DNA from: Pedococcus sp.
GTDB taxonomy: Bacteria > Actinomycetota > Actinomycetes > Actinomycetales > Dermatophilaceae
Assembly (NCBI GenBank): GCA_025936615.1
Contig: JAICSZ010000041.1
Span: 1 to 10,147 of the forward strand
Length of the DNA: 10,147 bases
Direction of reading: 5' to 3'
The position numbers and the translations under genes were made by a program. This document shows, piece by piece, positions 9,041 to 10,147 of this stretch (its first letter is position 1; each line of letters begins with the position of its first letter). Below the pieces are notes generated by a model. It had not been told where the DNA came from. It worked only from the letters and a program-made list of their open reading frames with translations, and ran no database searches.

Positions 9041-10147
9041 GTGGCTGACCCGTCGACCTACCGCCCCGCGCCGGGGGAGATCCCGGTCGACGCGGGCGTG
9101 TACCGGTTCCGCGACGCCACCGGGCGCGTCATCTACGTCGGCAAGGCCAAGTCGCTGCGCCCGCGGTTGTCCTCCTACTTCCAGGACCTCGCCGCCCTGC
9201 ACCCGCGCACCGCCACCATGGTCACCACCGCCGCGAGCGTCGAGTGGACGGTGGTCGCCAACGAGGTGGAGGCGCTCCAGCTCGAGTACTCGTGGATCAA
9301 GGAGTTCGACCCGCGGTTCAACGTCAAGTACCGCGACGACAAGTCCTATCCATACCTCGCCGTCACCCTCGGGGAGGAGTTCCCCCGGGCGCAGGTGATG
9401 CGGGGCGCCAAGCGCAAGGGCACCCGCTACTTCGGGCCCTACGCCCATGCGTGGGCGATCCGCGAGACCCTCGACCTGCTGCTGCGGGTGTTTCCCCTGC
9501 GGACGTGTTCCTCGGGGGTGTTCAAGCGGGCCAACCAGGTGGGACGGCCCTGCCTGCTCGGGTACATCGACAAGTGCTCGGCCCCGTGCGTCGGTCGGGT
9601 CAGTCCCGAGGAGCACCGCGCCATCGCCGAGGACTTCTGCGACTTCATGGGCGGCAGCACCACGAAGTTCGTCAAGCGCATCGAGCGCGAGATGAAGGAG
9701 GCGTCGGACGCGCTGGAGTTCGAGCGCGCGGCGCGGCTGCGCGACGACCTCACGGCGCTCGGAAAGGCGCTGGAGAAGTCCGCCGTGGTGCTGGGCGACG
9801 GCACCGACGCCGACGTCTTCGCCCTCGCCGACGACGAGCTCGAGGTGGCGGTGCAGGTGTTCCACGTCCGCGGCGGCCGCGTGCGCGGGCAGCGCGGCTG
9901 GGTCGCCGAGAAGGACGCCGAGTCGCTGCCGGAGATCGTCGGGCACCTGCTCCAGCAGGTCTACGGCGGGGAGTCCGGCGAGGGCGTGCCCCGCGAGGTG
10001 CTCGTGCCCGTGCAGCCCGACGAGGCCGACTCGGTGGCGCAGTGGTTGGGGTCGCTGCGCGGGTCCCGGGTGGACCTGCGGGTGCCCGTTCGGGGTGACA
10101 AGCGCACCCTGATGGAGACGGTGCGGCGCAACGCCTCCCAGTCGCTC
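9041..10147 (+). CDS. uvrC: UvrC, excinuclease ABC subunit C (3' end beyond the window)
   Basis: UvrC makes both incisions around a lesion after UvrA and UvrB have marked it. The first 369 residues are present and the frame stays open to the last base; complete UvrC proteins are about 600-680 residues. The start GTG 9041 gives [15 protein letters not shown], in keeping with actinobacterial UvrC, and lies 6 nt after a -10 box. The GIY-YIG nuclease domain for the 3' incision begins at GVY (19-21) and [11 protein letters not shown] (32 onward). Cys156, Cys171, Cys179 and Cys183 correspond to the four cysteines known to bind an iron-sulfur cluster in E. coli UvrC. The UVR motif that contacts UvrB lies at about 208-243 ([21 protein letters not shown]). 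The C-terminal RNase H-like nuclease and helix-hairpin-helix domains would be outside the window. Confidence 0.97.
   Translation, partial: MADPSTYRPAPGEIPVDAGVYRFRDATGRVIYVGKAKSLRPRLSSYFQDLAALHPRTATMVTTAASVEWTVVANEVEALQLEYSWIKEFDPRFNVKYRDDKSYPYLAVTLGEEFPRAQVMRGAKRKGTRYFGPYAHAWAIRETLDLLLRVFPLRTCSSGVFKRANQVGRPCLLGYIDKCSAPCVGRVSPEEHRAIAEDFCDFMGGSTTKFVKRIEREMKEASDALEFERAARLRDDLTALGKALEKSAVVLGDGTDADVFALADDELEVAVQVFHVRGGRVRGQRGWVAEKDAESLPEIVGHLLQQVYGGESGEGVPREVLVPVQPDEADSVAQWLGSLRGSRVDLRVPVRGDKRTLMETVRRNASQSL

Noticed and set aside
8417..9946. A 509-codon open frame antisense to the Rieske gene and uvrC
   Set aside because: It covers two recognised genes and their promoters and shows only low-complexity composition.

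Overview
The window reads as a piece of a high-GC actinobacterial chromosome. The evidence is the very GC-rich third codon positions, GTG and TTG starts, TANNNT -10 boxes placed directly upstream of leaderless GTG starts, and UvrA/UvrC sequences of clear actinobacterial type. A Micrococcales or Propionibacteriales relative (for example the Intrasporangiaceae or Nocardioides neighbourhood) is a reasonable guess, but the genus cannot be fixed from sequence alone. Nearly all of the window is coding, with compact intergenic regions, and the gene content is mostly conventional.

Layout: (1) 1-68 is the uvrA promoter region, with a near-perfect copy of the mycobacterial RecA/LexA-independent DNA-damage promoter (PafBC-type, TTGTCRGTG-N8-TANNNT). 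(2) 69-3215 (+) is uvrA, the damage-recognition ATPase of nucleotide excision repair, with an unusual 73-residue Lys/Arg-rich tail free of acidic residues. (3) 3216-3271 is a short convergent spacer with a hairpin. (4) 8262 down to 3272 (-) is a complete five-gene ABC importer operon for branched-chain (or related) amino acids, in transcription order livK-livH-livM-livG-livF. The last four genes overlap end to start. livK is separated from livH by a 130-bp leader holding two strong hairpins and a run of G-tracts. (5) 8263-8530 is a divergent regulatory region with a convincing livK promoter and two 19-bp tandem direct repeats. (6) 8531-8962 (+) is a small Rieske [2Fe-2S] protein with a Tat-type lipoprotein signal. 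(7) 8963-9040 is a short spacer with the uvrC promoter. (8) 9041-10147 (+) is uvrC, the dual-incision nuclease of nucleotide excision repair, cut off by the window end.

How they work together: UvrA and UvrC belong to the same UvrABC excision pathway and are expected in the cytoplasm. Both genes have the same promoter design here (TANNNT 6-7 nt before a GTG start, no Shine-Dalgarno), suggesting leaderless and possibly damage-linked expression, strongly supported for uvrA and weaker for uvrC. LivK is a surface lipoprotein that delivers substrate to the LivH/LivM channel, powered by LivG/LivF. Nothing links the transporter functionally to repair; it looks like a separate operon lying between two repair genes. 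I see no mobile element, CRISPR array, RNA gene or obviously novel multi-gene system. The points worth a second look are the UvrA tail, the two repair promoters, the structured livK-livH leader and the tandem operator-like repeats.
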